A stretch of 64,000 bases of DNA from Stenotrophomonas sp. SAU14A_NAIMI4_5 (GTDB lineage: Bacteria > Pseudomonadota > Gammaproteobacteria > Xanthomonadales > Xanthomonadaceae), in NCBI RefSeq assembly GCF_003086795.1, contig NZ_CP026003.1, positions 2,964,579-3,028,578 of the forward strand, read 5' to 3'. Under the pieces are notes generated by a model. The model did not search any database and had not been told where the DNA came from. It saw only the letters and a program-made list of their open reading frames with translations. The position numbers and the translations under genes were made by a program. Position 1 is the first letter of the stretch. Every line of letters starts with the position of its first letter. This document shows positions 27,746 through 36,532 of this stretch, piece after piece.

Positions 27746-27806
27746 GATTCCCCATTCGCCGCGGCATTGCCTGCCGCGCCCTTTTGTCCTGATCGAGACG
27801 TCACCG

Positions 27807-29597
27807 ATGAGCAGCTACACCGCCCCGCTTTCCGACCTCCGTTTCGCCCTGCACGACGTGCTCAAGGTCGAACCGCTGTTCGCCCGCCTGGGTTTCACCG
27901 ACGCCACCGCCGACGTGGTCGATGCCGTGCTGGAAGAAGCCGGCCGTTTCAGCGCCAGCGTGCTGGCACCGCTCAACAGCGTGGGCGACGAGATCGGCTG
28001 CGTGCTCGACCAGGCCACCGGTGAAGTGACCACCCCGCCCGGCTTCAAGCAGGCCTACGACCAGTTCGTCGATGGCGGCTGGACCGGCCTGACCGCCGCA
28101 CCGGAGCTGGGTGGCCAGGGCCTGCCGCACACCCTGGGTGTGCCGCTGAACGAAATGATCAACGCCGCCAACCTGGCGTGGGGCAATTTCCCGCTGCTCT
28201 CCCACGGCGCCATCGAAGCGCTGAAGCAGCACGGCGAGGCCTGGCAGCACGACGCCTTCCTCAAGCCGCTGATCGAAGGCCGCTGGACCGGCACCATGTG
28301 CCTGACCGAACCGCATTGCGGCACCGACCTGGGCCTGCTGAAGACCAAGGCCGAACCGAATGCCGATGGCAGCTACGCGATCACCGGCACCAAGATCTTC
28401 ATCACCGCCGGCGAGCACGACCTGACTGAGAACATCGTGCACCTGGTGCTGGCCAAGCTGCCCGACGCCCCTCCGGGCGCCAAGGGCATCTCTCTGTTCG
28501 TCACCCCCAAGTACAAGGTCGACCGCGATGGCAACGTCGGCGAGCGCAATGCACTGCGCTGCGGCTCGATCGAGCACAAGATGGGCATCAAGGGTTCGGT
28601 CACCTGCGTGATGAACTTCGACGGTGCGCAGGGCTACCTGGTCGGCCAGCCGCACAAGGGCCTGCAGGCGATGTTCACCATGATGAACACCGCACGCCTG
28701 GGCGTCGGCCTGCAGGGCATCGGCCTGTCCGAGCGCGCCTACCAGAACGCGCTGAAGTACAGCCGTGAGCGCCTGCAGTCGCGCGCGCTCAGCGGCGCCA
28801 AGTTCCCGGAGAAGGCGGCCGACCCGATCCTGGTGCACCCGGACGTGCGCCGCATGCTGCTGACCATCAAGTCGCTGGTCGAAGGCAGCCGCCTGCTGGC
28901 CCTGCATGCGGCCACGCTGATCGATGTGGCGCACAGCGCCGACGATGCCGCCGAGCGTGAGCGCGCCGACACCCTGGTCAGCTTCCTCACCCCGATTTCC
29001 AAGGCCTGCCAGACCGAATGGGGCATCGAGAACACCTACAACGCCCTGCAGTGCTTCGGTGGCCACGGCTACATCCGCGAGCACGGCATGGAGCAGCTGG
29101 CCCGCGATGCGCGCATCACCACGCTGTATGAAGGCACCACCGGCATCCAGGCGCTGGACCTGATCGGCCGCAAGACCGCGTCCAGCCAGGGCGCCGGGCT
29201 GAAGCTGATGCTGGCCGAGATCGAAGCGTTCGCGAAGGAACACGAAGGCAACGAGGCACTGGCCGAGTTCATCGGCCCGCTGCAGGCCAAGGCCGCCGAG
29301 TGGGGCAAGCTGACCATGGACGTGCTCAAGCGCGCCGCCGGCAACCCGGACGAACTGGGCGCGGCCAGCTACGACTACCTGTTCTATTCGGGTTACGTGG
29401 TGCTGGCCTACTGGTGGGCCCGCAGCGTGGCCGCCGCCGACGCCAGCGCGCACGGCGCCGCCTTCGCCCAGGGCAAGCGCGAGACTGCCCGCTTCTACTT
29501 CGCCCGCGTCCTGCCGCGCACCCTCGCCCACGCCGCCGCGATGCAGGCCGGCGCCGCCCCGCTGATGGCGATGGACGACGAGCGCTTCGGCGCCTGA
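27807..29597 (+). CDS. Acyl-CoA dehydrogenase (FadE/DmdC-like, long form)
   Basis: A 596-residue FAD-dependent dehydrogenase of fatty-acid beta-oxidation with the extra C-terminal domain of the DmdC/long-chain subgroup. Motifs: an N-terminal segment (RFALHDVLKVE), the FAD/substrate loop TMCLTEPHCGTDLG, ITGTKIFITAGEHDL, and the C-terminal catalytic-base and FAD-contact region CFGGHGYIREHGMEQLARDARI, then LYEGTTGIQALDLIGRK. It makes enoyl-CoA and passes electrons to ETF. Substrate chain length is not predictable. A repeat cluster follows immediately. Confidence 0.93.
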   Translation: MSSYTAPLSDLRFALHDVLKVEPLFARLGFTDATADVVDAVLEEAGRFSASVLAPLNSVGDEIGCVLDQATGEVTTPPGFKQAYDQFVDGGWTGLTAAPELGGQGLPHTLGVPLNEMINAANLAWGNFPLLSHGAIEALKQHGEAWQHDAFLKPLIEGRWTGTMCLTEPHCGTDLGLLKTKAEPNADGSYAITGTKIFITAGEHDLTENIVHLVLAKLPDAPPGAKGISLFVTPKYKVDRDGNVGERNALRCGSIEHKMGIKGSVTCVMNFDGAQGYLVGQPHKGLQAMFTMMNTARLGVGLQGIGLSERAYQNALKYSRERLQSRALSGAKFPEKAADPILVHPDVRRMLLTIKSLVEGSRLLALHAATLIDVAHSADDAAERERADTLVSFLTPISKACQTEWGIENTYNALQCFGGHGYIREHGMEQLARDARITTLYEGTTGIQALDLIGRKTASSQGAGLKLMLAEIEAFAKEHEGNEALAEFIGPLQAKAAEWGKLTMDVLKRAAGNPDELGAASYDYLFYSGYVVLAYWWARSVAAADASAHGAAFAQGKRETARFYFARVLPRTLAHAAAMQAGAAPLMAMDDERFGA

Positions 29598-29616
29598 GCC
29601 CAGCCCCGACACCCCG

Positions 29617-29832
29617 GTAGTGCCGGCCGCTGGCCGGCAGTGGTAGATCCACGCCATGCGTGGATGTGGGGTCTGGATGCGGGGTCAGAGCCCTTTCCTG
29701 CGGAAAGGGATCCGACCCCGGCCCCAACGGTAGTGCCGGCCGCCGGCCGGCAGTGGTAGATCCACGCCATGCGTGGATGTGGGGTCTGGATGTGGGGTCA
29801 GAGCCCTTTCCTGCGGAAAGGGATCCGACCCC
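29617..29832. repeat. Two-unit composite repeat (SMAG plus 39-bp palindrome)
   Basis: Two units with a 113-bp period each contain GTAGTGCCGGCCGC palindromes, GTAGATCCACGCCATGCGTG palindromes, and a 39-bp palindrome starting GGGGTCAGAGCCC and ending GGGATCCGACCCC (29681-29719 and 29794-29832). It fills most of the 349-bp gap between the dehydrogenase and HNH genes. Confidence 0.9.
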
Positions 29833-29867
29833 TCCTTCCACGCCCCGGAAGATCGAGGAACGCGCGG

Positions 29868-29930
29868 ACCCGAATCATTGCGACCTGGATATCTCCCTCC
29901 AGGCGATATCCAAATCGCAATGATTCGGGT
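29868..29930. promoter_or_regulatory. 63-bp nested palindrome just upstream of HNH gene
   Basis: Perfect 16-bp arms ACCCGAATCATTGCGA (29868-29883) and TCGCAATGATTCGGGT (29915-29930) enclose a second pair, TGGATATC and GATATCCA. CCTGGA with TCCAGG is an alternative inner pairing. A TATAAG hexamer starts at 29930, and the HNH ATG is 16 bp beyond the palindrome. It is more AT-rich than the surroundings and unlike the SMAG repeats, so an operator or upstream terminator is possible. Confidence 0.6.
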
Positions 29931-29946
29931 ATAAGCTGTTTTCCCG

Positions 29947-30612
29947 ATGGAGACAGACACTACACGCTTGGGTCTGATCGAAGCCGGAGCCTCGATTTCT
30001 GCTCCGGGCGCCGCGTCATCGCCCAATGCCAGCCCGCTGCATCGCCCCGGCACCGTCCGCCTGCTCTCGCTTGACGCCCACGGACGCGTCCTGGATTGGA
30101 TCACCTGGCAGGACGCCGCCTGTCTCTACGCCCGCAATGCGGTGTCCTGGACACTGGGCGACCCGTGCCTGCACATCCACGGCGGCACCAACCGGCTCAG
30201 CGGCCTGCAGAGCGGCATGGACCTGCATCCGATCATCGCCGCCCGCGGCCACGCCCGCTCGCGCGCCCCGGACCCCACGCCGAACCTGACCAACCCGGCC
30301 CTGTTCGCCCGCGACGCCCACCTGTGCCTGTACTGCGGCCAGCAGTTCAACCGCCCCACCCTCACCCGCGACCACGTCATGCCGCTGTCCAAGGGCGGCC
30401 TGGACTGCTGGGAAAACGTGGTCACCGCCTGCTTCCAGTGCAACTCGCGCAAGAGCAACCGCACCCCGCAGCAGGCCAACATGCCCCTGCTGGCCATCCC
30501 CTACCGGCCCAGCTGGATCGAGCACCTGATCCTCTCCAACCGCAACATCCTGGCCGACCAGATGGCCTTCCTGAAGGCGCAGCTGCCCAAGCGATCCAAG
30601 CTCAGCACCTGA
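29947..30612 (+). CDS. HNH endonuclease family protein
   Basis: A 221-residue protein with a C-terminal HNH/treble-clef domain: CLYCGQQF, TRDHVMPLSKGG, NVVTACFQCNSRKSNRTP (two CxxC pairs and the DH catalytic dyad). The N-terminal half (VRLLSLDAHGRVLDWITWQDAACLYARNAVSW) is the domain often fused to this HNH type in Xanthomonadaceae and other proteobacteria. The ATG has no clear ribosome-binding site and is only about 10 bp past a likely -10 hexamer, so the message may be almost leaderless. No restriction or phage genes surround it; the substrate is unknown. Confidence 0.87.
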   Translation: METDTTRLGLIEAGASISAPGAASSPNASPLHRPGTVRLLSLDAHGRVLDWITWQDAACLYARNAVSWTLGDPCLHIHGGTNRLSGLQSGMDLHPIIAARGHARSRAPDPTPNLTNPALFARDAHLCLYCGQQFNRPTLTRDHVMPLSKGGLDCWENVVTACFQCNSRKSNRTPQQANMPLLAIPYRPSWIEHLILSNRNILADQMAFLKAQLPKRSKLST

Positions 30613-30717
30613 ACACCGGCACCGGCAACCCTCACCGTCCTGTCACGGGCGGCGGCGTTTGCTTGCCCCACCCCCGATTGAGGGCGAAAATGGGCGTTCA
30701 GAATAAGTGCGAACACG

Positions 30718-32625
30718 ATGATCGACTCTGCCCGCTATCCCCGCCTCGCGCGCATCCAGACGCCCGATGACCTGCGTACGTTCGACGAATCCGAAATGCG
30801 CGCGGTCGCCGATGAACTGCGCGCCTACCTGATCGAATCGGTGGGCAAGAGCGGTGGCCATTTCGCTGCCGGCCTGGGCGTGATCGAACTCACCGTGGCC
30901 CTGCACTACCTGTACCAGACCCCGCACGACCAGCTGGTCTGGGACGTCGGCCACCAGACGTACCCGCACAAGATCCTCACCGGCCGCCGCGACGAGATCC
31001 ACACCGTCAAGCAGAAGGACGGCGTGGCGCCGTTCCCCAAGCGCGAGGAAAGCGAGTACGACACCTTCGGCGTCGGCCATTCCTCCACCTCGATCTCGGC
31101 GGCGCTGGGCATGGCCATCGCGCGCCAGTCGCAGGGCGATGACCGCAAGGTCGTGGCCGTCATCGGCGACGGCGCGATGACCGCCGGCATGGCCTTCGAG
31201 GCGCTGATGCACGCCGGCGGCATGGATCCGGAACCGAACCTGCTGGTGATCCTCAACGACAACAACATGTCGATCTCCGAGGCCGTCGGCGGGCTGACCA
31301 AGATGCTCGGCCGCGCCACCGGCAGCCGCACGCTCAACGCGCTGCGCGAAGGCGGCAAGAAGATCCTTGGCGACAAGAAGAACAATCCCGCGCGCTTCGT
31401 CAAGCGCTGGGAAGAACACTGGAAGGGCATGTTCGTGCCGTCCACCATGTTCGAGGAAATGGGCTTTCACTACACCGGCCCGATCGACGGCCACGACATG
31501 CCCGCCCTGCTGTCCACGCTGAAGACGCTGCGCGCCTCCAAAGGCCCGAAGCTGCTGCACGTGATGACCACCAAGGGCAAGGGTTACGAGCCGGCCGAGG
31601 GTGACCAGATCGGTTACCACGCGGTCGGTCCGTTCGATCCGGACAAGGGCCTGGTCGCCAAGACCGGCGCCAAGAAGCCGACCTATACCGACGTCTTCAG
31701 CGACTGGCTGTGCGATGCCGCCGCCGCCGAGCCGCGCCTGTACGGCATCACCCCGGCGATGCGCGAAGGCTCCGGCCTGGTGCGCTTCAGCAGGGAGTAC
31801 CCGCAGCGCTACTTCGACGTGGCCATCGCCGAGCAGCATGCGGTGACCCTGGCCGCGGGCATGGCCACCCAGGGTGGCAAGCCGGTGGTGGCGATCTACT
31901 CCACCTTCCTGCAGCGCGCGTACGACCAGCTCGTGCATGACGTGGCCATCCAGGACCTGGACGTGCTGTTTGCGATCGACCGCGCCGGCGTGGTCGGCCC
32001 GGACGGTGCGACCCATGCTGGCAACCTGGACCTGAGCTTCCTGCGCTGCGTGCCGAACATGGTGGTGATGGCGCCGTCCAATGAAGCCGAATGCCGGCAG
32101 ATGCTGAGCACCGGCCTGCAGCACCCGGGCCCGGCCGCCGTGCGCTACCCGCGCGGCACCGGCACCGGCGTGGATGCCGGCAGCGACCTGTCGACCCTGC
32201 CGATCGGCAAGGGCGAACTGCGCGTACAGGGCAGCCGCGTCGCCCTGCTGGCCTTCGGCAGCAGCGTGGCCGCCGCCGAACAGGTGGGCCGCGAGCTGGG
32301 CCTGAGCGTGGTCAACATGCGTTTCATCAAGCCGCTGGACCGCGAGCTGGTGCTGGCCATGGCCAACAGCCACGACGGCCTGGTGACGATCGAGGACAAC
32401 GTGGTGGCCGGCGGCGCCGGTTCGGCCGTGGCCGAGCTGCTGAATGCCGAAGAGGTGCTGCGCCCGATCCTGCACCTGGGCCTGCCCGACAGCTTCCAGC
32501 ACCACGCCAGCCGCGAGGACCTGCTGGCCGAAGCCGGTATCGATGCCGCCGGCATCCGCGCGGCAGTGCTGAAGCGCTGGCCGAAGCTGGCCAACGGTAC
32601 GCCGCCGCTGAGCGCGGCGAGCTGA
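30718..32625 (+). CDS. dxs: 1-deoxy-D-xylulose-5-phosphate synthase
   Basis: A 635-residue thiamine-diphosphate enzyme condensing pyruvate and glyceraldehyde-3-phosphate, the first step of the MEP isoprenoid pathway. Motifs: [18 protein letters not shown], the TPP-binding [14 protein letters not shown]...[10 protein letters not shown], and the transketolase part with [16 protein letters not shown] and [18 protein letters not shown]. The length is normal. It is followed directly by a tandem repeat array whose first GTAG begins one base after the stop codon. Confidence 0.97.
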   Translation: MIDSARYPRLARIQTPDDLRTFDESEMRAVADELRAYLIESVGKSGGHFAAGLGVIELTVALHYLYQTPHDQLVWDVGHQTYPHKILTGRRDEIHTVKQKDGVAPFPKREESEYDTFGVGHSSTSISAALGMAIARQSQGDDRKVVAVIGDGAMTAGMAFEALMHAGGMDPEPNLLVILNDNNMSISEAVGGLTKMLGRATGSRTLNALREGGKKILGDKKNNPARFVKRWEEHWKGMFVPSTMFEEMGFHYTGPIDGHDMPALLSTLKTLRASKGPKLLHVMTTKGKGYEPAEGDQIGYHAVGPFDPDKGLVAKTGAKKPTYTDVFSDWLCDAAAAEPRLYGITPAMREGSGLVRFSREYPQRYFDVAIAEQHAVTLAAGMATQGGKPVVAIYSTFLQRAYDQLVHDVAIQDLDVLFAIDRAGVVGPDGATHAGNLDLSFLRCVPNMVVMAPSNEAECRQMLSTGLQHPGPAAVRYPRGTGTGVDAGSDLSTLPIGKGELRVQGSRVALLAFGSSVAAAEQVGRELGLSVVNMRFIKPLDRELVLAMANSHDGLVTIEDNVVAGGAGSAVAELLNAEEVLRPILHLGLPDSFQHHASREDLLAEAGIDAAGIRAAVLKRWPKLANGTPPLSAAS

Positions 32626-32959
32626 GTAGATCCACGCCGTGCGTGGATGACGCCCCCAGTAGATCCACGCCATGCGTGGATAAGGGGTCAGAGCCCTTTC
32701 CTGCGGAAAGGGATCCGACCCCAACCTCGACGCTCCAGTAGATCCACGCCGTGCGTGGATAAGGGGTCAGAGCCCTTTCCTGCGGAAAGGGATCCGACCC
32801 CAACCTCGACGCCCCGGTAGATCCACGCCATGCGTGGATGAGGGGTCAGAGCCCTTTCCTGCGGAAAGGGATCCGACCCCGACCTCGACGCCCCGGTAGA
32901 TCCACGCCATGCGTGGATAAGGGGTCAGAGCCCTTTCCTGCGGAAAGGGATCCGACCCC
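32626..32959. repeat. 79-bp tandem composite repeat array after dxs
   Basis: Four 39-bp palindromes (starting GGGGTCAGAGCCC) lie at 32684, 32763, 32842 and 32921, exactly 79 bp apart. Each is preceded by a GTAGATCCACGCC SMAG palindrome, with one extra SMAG copy at 32626. Linkers (CAACCTCGACGC, CGACCTCGACGC) are nearly identical. It fills the gap between dxs and the convergent small gene. Confidence 0.95.
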
Positions 32960-32970
32960 GACGTAGACGC

Positions 32971-33174
32971 TCAGCCGTAGCTGACCGCCTCGACGAACGC
33001 GCCACTGGCTTCCACGCGCACTGCGGCACGCTGGCCGGTGTCGGTGAAATGCAGGCGCGCGAGGGTTTCGGCGAAATCGAAGGCACGGACACCGTCGCGG
33101 AACTCGATCGGTTCCGGCTTGTCCGGGTGCAGCACGCGCCACTGGCGCTGCTCACATTGCAGACGGATCAACAT
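32971..33174 (-). CDS. Small conserved protein, 67 aa (paralog of 39881 gene)
   Basis: ATG 33174 gives MLIRLQCEQRQWRVLHPDKP, a compact soluble protein ending in AVRVEASGAFVEAVSYG. It aligns along its length with the 68-residue product at 39881-40087: shared Cys and WxVLxP, then AFD, a His, TGQ and VRVE. The W...VRV layout recalls DUF2188-type small proteins, but this is not certain. Upstream of the ATG is AGGAGTGAGCAACGC, a good ribosome-binding site. Confidence 0.75.
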   Translation of the reverse strand: MLIRLQCEQRQWRVLHPDKPEPIEFRDGVRAFDFAETLARLHFTDTGQRAAVRVEASGAFVEAVSYG

Positions 33175-33321
33175 GCGTTGCTCACTCCTTGAACAGCGTA
33201 TCGATGACGGTGGGCACACCGGGAGGCGCACTGCCCCCGGGTGCCGACGATACGAGGAATGAACTGTGATCGCCATCAGATTAATCTGAATCTGAATGAC
33301 GAAAACGCCACCGTCGTCCGA

Positions 33322-33861
33322 TCAGTTGATCTGGAACTGGGCCCGGCAGCCATCGCTGACCCACACACCCCGGCGGTCCCAGCCCCAGGTGCGGCCTTCC
33401 ACGCAGGGGCTGCGCGAATCCTGCTTGACCAGGCGCACGTCGCGGCGGATGCGCGCGTCGCAGTACTTCTGCCGGCGATCGTTGGAATGGCAGGCGATCA
33501 CCTGGCCACCGTTGCCGCCCCAGCCGCCGCCATGGCCCCAGCCACCGCCGCGGGATTCACCCACGAACTCGGCGCGGCAGCCCTGGGTCACCCACACACC
33601 ACCGCGCGACTGGCCCCAGGTGCGGCCCTCCACGCACGCCGAGCCGGACAACTGCCGGATCAGCCGCGGACGCCCGTCCAGGCGGCATTCGTTGCTGCGG
33701 TTCTTGACCGACTCGCAGCGCACGATGCCACTGCCACGGTTGTCGTAGCGGTCGTCATGCCCGTAGTTCTGCGCCTGCGCGGCACCGGTGGCCGCCAACA
33801 TCGGCAGCACCAGGCACGCCACGGTACCCCACCCCAACCCCCTGCCCGATCCTTTGCCCAT
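33322..33861 (-). CDS. DUF3011 domain exported protein
   Basis: A 179-residue protein starting MGKGSGRGLGWG. ATG 33861 is 8 bp after GGGAG; an in-frame ATG at 33867 is too close to that site. The signal peptide (VACLVLPMLAATGAAQAQ) precedes two DUF3011 repeats: VRCES..RLIRQLSGSACVEGRTWG..GVWVTQGCRAEF, then a Gly-rich spacer and CHSND..RLVKQDSRSPCVEGRTWG..GVWVSDGCRAQF. Paired cysteines probably form disulfides. The domain is common in Xanthomonadaceae and has no known function. Confidence 0.87.
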   Translation of the reverse strand: MGKGSGRGLGWGTVACLVLPMLAATGAAQAQNYGHDDRYDNRGSGIVRCESVKNRSNECRLDGRPRLIRQLSGSACVEGRTWGQSRGGVWVTQGCRAEFVGESRGGGWGHGGGWGGNGGQVIACHSNDRRQKYCDARIRRDVRLVKQDSRSPCVEGRTWGWDRRGVWVSDGCRAQFQIN

Positions 33862-33999
33862 TGCCATTTCTCCCGATGAATACGATGGCGCAAGCATCCG
33901 GGATTCCATGCGCGACGCACAGAGGGGGCAAGCGGCGCGGTTCCAAATCCGTTCAAGCAACCAAATCGGGCCTGACCAGACCAGCGCACGCGCGCACGT

Positions 34000-34659
34000 T
34001 CAGTGGCCGACCGCAACGCCGCCGTCCGGCGTACCCAGCTTCTCCTCGAACGCATAGGCAAACAACTCTGCGTCGTTGCTGATGCCGAGCTTGCGCATGG
34101 CCGAAAGACGCTGCCGGCTGATGGTGCTGACGGTCCGCCGCAACTGCGCGGCGATCTCGGTGATCGACGGCCCGGATACATACAGGCGCAGCACCTCCAG
34201 CTCCTTCGGCGACAGCACCGACAGCGACCGCTCGCGTCCGGCCTCCTGCAGGCAGGGCGCCAGCACGGGGTCCAGATAGAGGCGCCCCGCCAGCACCACG
34301 TCCACCGCTTCGCGCACGTTGTCCACGCCACTGCCCTTGTGGACCAGGCCGCGCACGCCCGAGCGCAGGGCCATGTGCAGCGAGGTCGCGTTGGTGATCA
34401 TGGTGACCAGAATCACCGGCACATCAGGGTGATTGCGACTCAGCGCCTGCAACATCGCGTGGCCATCGGAGCGGCTGCCACCGGGCATGGAGAAATCGGT
34501 CACCACCAGGTCCACCAGCTCGCTGGCCAGGCAGGAGAGCAGCTGTTCGGCGCTGTGCGCCTCTGCCACCACGCGGTGCCGGCCGCCTGCCTCGACCACC
34601 ACGCGGGTACCCAGCAGCACGATCGGATGATCGTCTGCAATGGCAATTCGAGTGAGCAT
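34000..34659 (-). CDS. NarL/FixJ-family response regulator (REC + LuxR HTH)
   Basis: A 219-residue two-component regulator. The receiver domain has the acidic pair ADDHP, the phospho-acceptor Asp in VVTDFSMPG, Thr in LVTM and Lys in GLVHKGS. The LuxR-type helix-turn-helix is at about 145-205 (LSPKELEVLRLYVSGPSITEIAAQLRR, then STISRQRLSAMRKLGI), close to the RcsB/FimZ subgroup. There is no kinase gene beside it. It is divergent from the GTPase operon across 247 AT-rich bp and could control that operon or the pilin genes. Confidence 0.92.
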   Translation of the reverse strand: MLTRIAIADDHPIVLLGTRVVVEAGGRHRVVAEAHSAEQLLSCLASELVDLVVTDFSMPGGSRSDGHAMLQALSRNHPDVPVILVTMITNATSLHMALRSGVRGLVHKGSGVDNVREAVDVVLAGRLYLDPVLAPCLQEAGRERSLSVLSPKELEVLRLYVSGPSITEIAAQLRRTVSTISRQRLSAMRKLGISNDAELFAYAFEEKLGTPDGGVAVGH

Positions 34660-34906
34660 GATGATTATCCCTGTGTAGCCACGCCGCAGTGCGCAACGAG
34701 AACGCTAATAATCCATCGGCGCGGCGTCAACTTAACATCGCGCCTTTTCGACGTTCCTCAGAACGCAGCTATTCGGCGGACTTTCAACTAATTGCATAAA
34801 CCACAGGAAATCAAAACCAAAGCGAAACTTTCCCAATAGTTTCATGGCGTAAAATCCGGAAAGAGGATTACATGGCGCTCCCAGATCATTCACTGCGCCG
34901 AGCCCC
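34660..34906. promoter_or_regulatory. AT-rich divergent intergenic region
   Basis: This 247-bp stretch is clearly richer in A+T than its surroundings (for example CAACTAATTGCATAAACC and CGTAAAATCC). It must hold divergent promoters for the response regulator and the GTPase operon. TAAAAT at about 34851 is a possible rightward -10 element; no convincing -35 was found. Confidence 0.45.
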
Positions 34907-35614
34907 ATGGTCCGATTCCGTCGCTCATCTTTCGAGGATCCCAGCGAGCTGTTCGCGCCGCCACCGATGGCGCCGGCGACACTGCCGTCGGCCGCCCTGC
35001 CGTTCGTGCAGCAGCTGCGCATCCACCTCGCCGGCGACACCGCGATGCAGCGCCGGTCCGCCTATGCCGCGGTCATCCATGACGATGCGACGGTGTGCTG
35101 GCTGGATGCGAAAAACGACCGCATGATGACGACGGCACCCGCGCCGATCGCGCTGACACTGCTGCAGAAACTGCTGGCCGAGGAGCACCCGGCGTTGAGC
35201 CTGGCCCCGGTACCGCAGGAGTTGTTCGAGCAGCGCGCGATCGTGTCCAGCAACCTGCCGCTGCGCCCGTCCTTGTGGAACATCGGCCTGGCTGCAACGC
35301 GGCTCGACCGGCTGATGCCACCGCTGCAGATGGACGCAAAGCTGCGCCTGCGCCGCTGGCCGGATTTCCGCATCCTCGCGCACCGCCCCGACCACTTCCG
35401 TCTCTGTGCGCTGCTGATCAAACAGGGCGCCTCGGTGCAGGCGTGCTGCGAGATTCTCGACATGCCGCAACGCCCGGTGCAGTCGTTTTTCAACGCCGCC
35501 TTCCTCACCGCCTATGCCTTTCCGGTCATGGGTGAGGACGCACCGGTACGCCCCTCGCCCACCGACGGCCTCGTCAACCTGTGGCGCCAACTTCGTATCC
35601 GCTGGAGTGCATGA
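34907..35614 (+). CDS. Unknown protein heading GTPase/roadblock operon, 235 aa
   Basis: The family was not recognised. The N-terminus is Pro/Ala-rich ([18 protein letters not shown]). The middle could be a roadblock-like or beta-alpha sensor (YAAVIHDDATVCWLDAKNDR). The C-terminal third is helical (DHFRLCALLIKQGASVQACC followed by EILDMPQRPVQSFFNAAFLTAYAFPV), like helices used for protein contacts. The stop overlaps the start of the GTPase gene (ATGA), so stoichiometric partnership is likely. The start at ATG 34907 has a weak ribosome-binding site; ATG 34967 is an alternative. Confidence 0.7.
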   Translation: MVRFRRSSFEDPSELFAPPPMAPATLPSAALPFVQQLRIHLAGDTAMQRRSAYAAVIHDDATVCWLDAKNDRMMTTAPAPIALTLLQKLLAEEHPALSLAPVPQELFEQRAIVSSNLPLRPSLWNIGLAATRLDRLMPPLQMDAKLRLRRWPDFRILAHRPDHFRLCALLIKQGASVQACCEILDMPQRPVQSFFNAAFLTAYAFPVMGEDAPVRPSPTDGLVNLWRQLRIRWSA

Positions 35615-36162
35615 CCGTGCGTGAGCACAAGATCGTAGTAATGGGCCCGCTCGGTGCCGGCAAATCCACCCTCGTGCAGACCCTCACCCAGGGCCGGGCC
35701 GTGGTGACCGAAGCGCGCAACACCGACCCCAGCGTGGGCAAGGAGTACACCACCGTGGCGATGGATTACGGCGACATCGACCTGCCCGGCGGCGACCGCC
35801 TGCGCCTGTATGGCTCGCCCGGGCAGGAACGCTTCTCGTACATCTGGCCGATCCTGCTGGCCGGTGCCGAAGGCGCAATCGTGCTGGTCGATGGCAGCAA
35901 GTGCGTCAACGCCACCCTCGCCGGCCAGCACCTGCAGGCGATTGCCGAGCACGCGCCGACCCTGCCGGTGGTCATCGGCATCACCAAGTGCGGGCGCACC
36001 GACGACCCGGTCCTGCCGCATTGGCAGGCCTGGCTGGGCGAGCACGCGCCGCACCTGCCCGCACTGCCGCTGGACCCGCGCGACATGAAGCAGGCCATCA
36101 CTGCGATGGATCTGCTGATGAGCCAGATCGAATGCAACGCCATGGCGACCGCCGATGAATGA
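35611..36162 (+). CDS. MglA/Ras-like small GTPase
   Basis: A 183-residue GTPase. The P-loop is GPLGAGKST (about residues 12-20). The switch-II position reads LYGSPGQERFSYIW, where the usual DxxGQ becomes GSPGQ. ITKCGRTDD occupies the N/TKxD position, with Cys-Gly in place of the Asp. Similar GTPases pair with roadblock proteins in polarity and pilus control (MglA-MglB) and in actinobacterial conservons. The start overlaps the previous stop by 4 bp and the end overlaps the next gene by 8 bp. Motif deviations make nucleotide specificity uncertain. Confidence 0.85.
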   Translation: MTVREHKIVVMGPLGAGKSTLVQTLTQGRAVVTEARNTDPSVGKEYTTVAMDYGDIDLPGGDRLRLYGSPGQERFSYIWPILLAGAEGAIVLVDGSKCVNATLAGQHLQAIAEHAPTLPVVIGITKCGRTDDPVLPHWQAWLGEHAPHLPALPLDPRDMKQAITAMDLLMSQIECNAMATADE

Positions 36163-36532
36163 CACCCTCCATGCCGCTGCGGCATTGAACGCGCTGGCAC
36201 GCGACGTCTCCGGCATACAGGCCATCGTCGTCGCCAGCGCCGACGGATTCGCTCTCGCGCAGGCCGGCCCCAAGGGCAACGTCGCCGATCGCCTGGCCGC
36301 GATGACCAGCTCGATGCTGGGCTTGGCCAGCGCGCTCGGCCGCGAGCTGCGCTTTGGCGAGCTGGACACGCTGATCCTCGATGCCGCCGACGGCAAGGTG
36401 CTGATGCTGGCCATTCCCGGAAAGCAGCAGCGGCTGCTGATGACCGCCTGCGACCACAGCTGCGTCATTGGCAACGTCTTGTGGCACGCCAAGCAGTGCG
36501 TGCGCACGCTGGCCGACAACACGACCCGATGA
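36155..36532 (+). CDS. Roadblock/LC7 domain protein
   Basis: A 125-residue single-domain protein. ALARDVSGIQAIVVASADGFALA is the standard roadblock opening, followed by AAMTSSMLGLASALGREL and LILDAADGKVLMLAIPG. Family members (MglB, RarB, LC7) bind small GTPases as GAPs or scaffolds. Translationally coupled to the GTPase gene, it is its likely partner. Confidence 0.87.
   Translation: MNDTLHAAAALNALARDVSGIQAIVVASADGFALAQAGPKGNVADRLAAMTSSMLGLASALGRELRFGELDTLILDAADGKVLMLAIPGKQQRLLMTACDHSCVIGNVLWHAKQCVRTLADNTTR

Noticed and set aside
29947..30612. Homing or phage-borne HNH endonuclease
   Set aside because: No intron, intein, terminase or phage genes are nearby, base composition matches the chromosome, and the domain layout resembles a stable Xanthomonadaceae housekeeping-type protein.
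32626..32959. CRISPR-like regular array
   Set aside because: The 79-bp period has near-identical linkers instead of unique spacers, the repeat is a long palindrome, and no cas genes are present.
34872..35126. 84-codon frame with ribosome-binding site overlapping the 34907 gene
   Set aside because: After a few codons the product becomes Arg/Ser/Cys-rich in the pattern of an out-of-frame reading; the 34907 frame is longer and coupled to the GTPase gene.
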